A DNA stretch of 6,976 nucleotides from T3Sed10-241 sp036796255 (GTDB lineage: Bacteria; Bacteroidota; Bacteroidia; Flavobacteriales_D; Cryomorphaceae). Below the pieces are notes generated by a model, which saw only the letters and a program-made list of their open reading frames with translations, was not told the DNA's origin and made no database searches. The DNA lies in NCBI GenBank assembly GCA_036796255.1, contig DAIRDH010000114.1:1-6976 (forward strand), written 5' to 3'. Positions 6,074 to 6,976 of the stretch are shown piece after piece; position 1 is the stretch's first letter; each line of letters begins with the position of its first letter. Both the position numbers and the translations under genes were made by a program.

Positions 6074-6885
6074 AAGCCTCCGTATGCGCTAAATCCCCCA
6101 TCGACAGGTACTACGATGCCCGTGACAAATTGCGATGCATCGCTGCACAGCCATACCAAGGTGCCGCCCAGGTCGTCGGGATCGCCGAAGCGCTTCATGG
6201 GCGTATTCGCCAAAATGGCCTGGGCCCGGTCGGTGTAGCTGCCGTCGGGTTGGGTAAGCAGGGTGCGGTTTTGTTCCGTGAGGAAAAATCCTGGTGCGAT
6301 GGCATTCACCCGGATGCCGGGCCCGTACTTGGCGATCATCTCAGTGCTGAGCCATTTGGTAAAATTGTCGATGGCTGCCTTGGCATTGCCATAGCCCACC
6401 ACGCGTGATATGGGCCTCGATGCGGTCATGGATGAAATGTTGATGATGCATCCCGCACCGTCCTCAGCCATGTCGCGCCCGAATATAAAGGAGGGCAGCA
6501 CAGTACCGGTAAGGTTCAGGTCTACCACTTTGCGGTAGGCTTCAATATCAAGGTCAAAAAAATTTTGTTCAGGCGTGATGGTAGCCCCTGACATATTGCC
6601 TCCGGCGCAATTGATGAGGATATGGATGGGCCCCAGGGTTTTGTGCACCTCCGTACGGGCATTTTCCATTTCGGCTTGCGAAGTCACACTGCCCGTAACA
6701 CCAATGGCCGTGGCACCCATGGCCTTGAGTTCATCCACTTTTGCGGAAAGCTTATCGGAATCGCGCGCCAATAGTACGATGTGGGCCCCGGCTGTCGCCA
6801 AATGGGTGGCCATGGCAAATCCCAACACGCCCGAACCACCGGTGATGAGGGCTGTTTTTCCCGAAAGGGAGAACATACTATGCAT
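6070..6885 (-). CDS. SDR-family oxidoreductase, probable D-mannonate oxidoreductase (fructuronate reductase)
   Basis: The 271-residue product is a classical short-chain dehydrogenase/reductase. With the ATG at 6885 as residue 1, the nucleotide-binding motif TGGSGVLG is at 15-22, NCAGG at 92-96, and the catalytic tetrad is Asn124, Ser152 (in NISSMTA), Tyr165 and Lys169 (YGNAK). IRVNAIAPGFF and the C-terminal VTGIVVPVDGGFSAYGGL are typical of the family. SDR proteins next to uxuA in Bacteroidota and Bacillus serve as the NAD(P)H-dependent enzyme interconverting D-fructuronate and D-mannonate, in place of the unrelated long-chain UxuB of E. coli; that role here rests on context. The frame is open to 6942, but the ATG at 6885 (or 6876, giving MFSLSGK) matches the family N-terminus and leaves room for the upstream gene, whose stop it overlaps by 8 nt. 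The stop overlaps uxuA by 4 nt. Confidence 0.9.
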   Translation of the reverse strand: MHSMFSLSGKTALITGGSGVLGFAMATHLATAGAHIVLLARDSDKLSAKVDELKAMGATAIGVTGSVTSQAEMENARTEVHKTLGPIHILINCAGGNMSGATITPEQNFFDLDIEAYRKVVDLNLTGTVLPSFIFGRDMAEDGAGCIINISSMTASRPISRVVGYGNAKAAIDNFTKWLSTEMIAKYGPGIRVNAIAPGFFLTEQNRTLLTQPDGSYTDRAQAILANTPMKRFGDPDDLGGTLVWLCSDASQFVTGIVVPVDGGFSAYGGL

Positions 6886-6976
6886 GTGTTTCCATTGCTT
6901 GTTGAAGTTGTCGAAGCGCCTCAGCCTTATCGAACCAGGCATAGGGCTGGTAAGCCGACTCGAAGCGGCGCAGCTC
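6878..6976 (-). CDS. C-terminal end of an unidentified gene upstream of the SDR gene (partial)
   Basis: Reading the minus strand from the right edge, 32 codons stay open and end at TAG (6878-6880). The peptide includes FESAYQPYAWF and then an Ala/Gln/Leu-rich stretch ending QQAMETHA, which looks like an amphipathic C-terminal helix rather than noise. The stop overlaps the ATG of the SDR gene by 8 nt (ATGCATAG), the tight packing expected within an operon. It occupies a different frame from the longer SDR open frame that extends to 6942, and is the better explanation of this stretch. The fragment is too short to name; other uronate-operon members such as a transporter, kinase, aldolase, hydrolase or regulator are all possible. 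Confidence 0.6.
   Translation of the reverse strand, partial: ELRRFESAYQPYAWFDKAEALRQLQQAMETHA

Overview
The window comes from a member of the Bacteroidota. The strongest evidence is the C-terminal type IX secretion (T9SS) sorting domain on the beta-helix protein. The AT-rich leader before the cytochrome gene and promoter-like sites of the TTG/TAnnTTTG type agree with this. The order or genus cannot be read from the sequence. Coding density is high and every intact gene looks functional; I see no rRNA, tRNA, IS element, CRISPR array or phage gene.

Layout. (a) 1-991, minus strand: the N-terminal 330 codons of glucuronate/galacturonate isomerase (uxaC), running off the left edge. (b) 992-1212: a divergent intergenic region with two perfect 10-bp palindromes exactly 20 bp apart and promoter-like sites on both strands. 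(c) 1213-2853, plus strand: a predicted lipoprotein joining a class I cytochrome c to a PQQ-dependent sorbosone/pyranose dehydrogenase-type propeller. (d) 2866-4761, plus strand: a secreted right-handed beta-helix protein with a Calx-beta-like module and a T9SS sorting domain, 12 nt after (c) and probably cotranscribed. (e) 4762-4900: a convergent gap with a terminator-like hairpin. (f) 4901-6073, minus strand: mannonate dehydratase (uxuA). (g) 6070-6885, minus strand: an SDR-family oxidoreductase, probably the D-mannonate oxidoreductase (fructuronate reductase) of the same pathway, overlapping uxuA by 4 nt. (h) 6878-6976, minus strand: the last 32 codons of an unidentified gene overlapping the SDR start.

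Together the minus-strand genes supply three consecutive steps of hexuronate catabolism: isomerisation (UxaC), reduction of fructuronate to mannonate (SDR) and dehydration to 2-keto-3-deoxygluconate (UxuA). The plus-strand pair sits between uxuA and uxaC on the opposite strand. It encodes an envelope-anchored sugar or aldehyde oxidase with its own cytochrome and a surface or secreted carbohydrate-binding or -cleaving candidate. The layout suggests that extracellular handling and periplasmic oxidation of a uronate-rich glycan are linked to cytoplasmic uronate breakdown. The pathway assignments are firm at family level; the link between the two gene sets is inference from position only.
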